Shown: positions 62,715 to 64,000 of the stretch, in pieces
How the letters are laid out: each line of letters opens with the position of its first letter
Position numbering within the stretch: position 1 is the first letter of the stretch
Source of the DNA: Anseranas semipalmata
Lineage: Eukaryota > Chordata > Aves > Anseriformes > Anseranatidae
Direction of reading: 5' to 3'
Assembly (NCBI GenBank): GCA_013399115.1
Contig: VXAA01003938.1
Coordinates: forward strand, 62,001-126,000
Length of the DNA: 64,000 nt
Program-made: the position numbers and the translations under genes
Notes under the pieces: model-generated
What the model saw: only the letters and a program-made list of their open reading frames with translations
What the model was told of the DNA's origin: nothing
Databases searched by the model: none

Positions 62715-63087
62715 TAGAAAACATCTTTCTCTCTCTATCCCTGCCCAAAGAAATTCAGACTGAAATGTTTATAAACAATGTTGTAATTCAAGTAAGATGA
62801 TTTTTTTTTTTTTTTTTGTGATGGCCCATTTCATATATTTCTGTGCTTTTTGTAGAGAAATACAAAACCTGCCAATTTTTGCTTTTTAATTGAACTCAGA
62901 GATGTTAATTCACTTAATGAAAATTTCATTATGTCCTGATAATGCACAGATCTTATTGCAAGGGTAAAATAATCAGCGTTTTTCATTGCATCTAGTCTTC
63001 CTTTCTGGCAGGAAACCTTCTTCACATGTAATGGAAAAGTAATATTTAAAGCAAATAGGAGAGGAAGTACAGCAGTGTTACTTTTAA

Positions 63088-63093
63088 AATAAA
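63088..63093 (+). terminator. Candidate poly(A) signal AATAAA
   Basis: A canonical hexamer within TTTTAAAATAAATTT, 4.2 kb downstream of the stop codon. No distinct GT-rich downstream element is obvious. Unproven. Confidence 0.25.
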
Positions 63094-64000
63094 TTTACAA
63101 CTACATATTATACATAGATAATTCCACAAAGGACATGTAAGAAAAAAAAAAGCAAACCCACAATGATTCCATTTTGCTTGATGCTTGCTATTTTAATGAT
63201 TGCATTACTAATGTTTACTGCTCTTTCTCCATTGCTCTATCTGTGCCCCTGAGTATTAAGTTCTTGAATACAAGTTTGACAGTTCTGGTAACTAATAATT
63301 AGCAGTGTAAAGTGTATTTGTGAAAGTTGAAGTTGCAAGCGATGCATGTTGTTGAGGATAACTGAGCTGGAGCAATATATTTAGCGTACAACCAGGAAAT
63401 CATCTTGTCACTTATGTAAGTGGGAGCCACAGAGAATTGTATGAATTTTGTTTTTATTTTTTCACCCCAACGTACTCTCAACCACAATGTCCTGAATGTT
63501 ACATTTGTACCATGGGCTCTCCCATTTTTTGATTGTTTTCATAGATTGTATGTTTCGTGGTATGATTTTCATATCATCAAGGTTTGATGCTGCTTATGCT
63601 AACTGCAAAGATTTAATGTTTGCAGGAACTGTACATGACTGTTCTGCTGTCTTAAGTAAAAGGAGGAGTTTTTGATGACTTGAGGAAGCTGAGGAGTTTG
63701 GACAGGACTTTAAATCTGTCTGCTGCCTCTTCAGAGTTGAATGATAGTGTCAGCAGGATTGATAAAGCATCATGTGGTAATTATTAGTAGAATATCTTTA
63801 CTGGTTGTATAAATTCATGTATTTATATATAGAACATAGTGTGGAACTTGATCTTTTTTACAAAAAGAAAAAAATTTTCTAGTTCTTTTCTACTACTGTT
63901 GCATTAGGTTTAATAGCTCTGTTAATGGTTAGCTTATGTACTTGAAATGCTCATTTCTGCCATACAGAAGCCCAGTCTGTTTCTCAGAAATTGTATTCCA

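Larger units (their letters stand above)
58840..64000 (+). other. DGKH: Probable DGKH 3' UTR
   Basis: Begins right after the TAA stop. The region is AT-rich, with many short T and A runs and ATTTA pentamers, and no coding exon or recognisable repeat was seen. AATAAA hexamers occur at 62709-62714 and 63088-63093, each a possible poly(A) site. Mammalian DGKH also has a long 3' UTR (recalled). Where the transcript ends cannot be fixed here; part of the stretch may be intergenic. Confidence 0.55.

Noticed and set aside
1..64000. DGKD, not DGKH, as the identity of the gene
   Set aside because: The linker exons, RVPLQLE junction, VQKWGT SAM start, SEV ending and eta1-like second frame fit eta better; still based on recall, so an alignment would settle it.
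1..64000. tRNA, rRNA, CRISPR array, operon or mobile system of bacterial type
   Set aside because: No cloverleaf, rRNA block, spaced direct-repeat array or prokaryotic gene arrangement was seen; the window is a single eukaryotic gene with introns.

Overview
The window is vertebrate chromosomal DNA, most likely from a bird. It is AT-rich and has long introns. Its recognisable interspersed repeats are all CR1-type LINEs, several ending in the ATTCTRTG-type terminal repeat typical of avian CR1. No prokaryotic feature, tRNA, rRNA or CRISPR array was seen. The species cannot be named from the sequence alone.

One gene fills the window on the + strand: the 3' part of DGKH, diacylglycerol kinase eta. 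This is a type II DAG kinase that phosphorylates diacylglycerol to phosphatidic acid. I joined 27 coding exons from position 141 to the stop at 58837-58839, and the reading frame stays open across every junction (3300 nt, 1099 residues). The gene starts upstream of the window: the promoter, 5' UTR, N-terminus and first part of the PH domain are missing. In protein order the window encodes the end of the PH domain, two C1 zinc fingers, the catalytic domain (GGDG and LPLGTGND motifs), a long acidic Ser/Glu-rich linker that splits the catalytic region, the accessory domain, a helical C-terminal region and a SAM domain. A probable long 3' UTR runs from 58840 to or near the window end.

Layout: 1-700, end of PH and start of C1a. 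697-8099, a large featureless intron. 8100-16914, C1a/C1b and catalytic exons. 19135-29887, linker exons, with a 1.9 kb CR1 that itself carries a nested CR1. 31415-39135, accessory-domain exons. 40074-51173, C-terminal exons, with three substantial antisense CR1 copies in their introns. 52608-58839, the two SAM exons. 58840-64000, 3' UTR.

The most interesting signal is in the last coding exon. It is open in two frames: one completes the SAM domain (eta2 form); the other, reached if the 131-nt SAM exon is skipped, gives a short Gly/Ser/Asn-rich tail ending at 58800-58802 (eta1 form). Other splice features are a GC-AG intron inside the catalytic domain and two tandem NAGNAG acceptors. No wholly new system was found.
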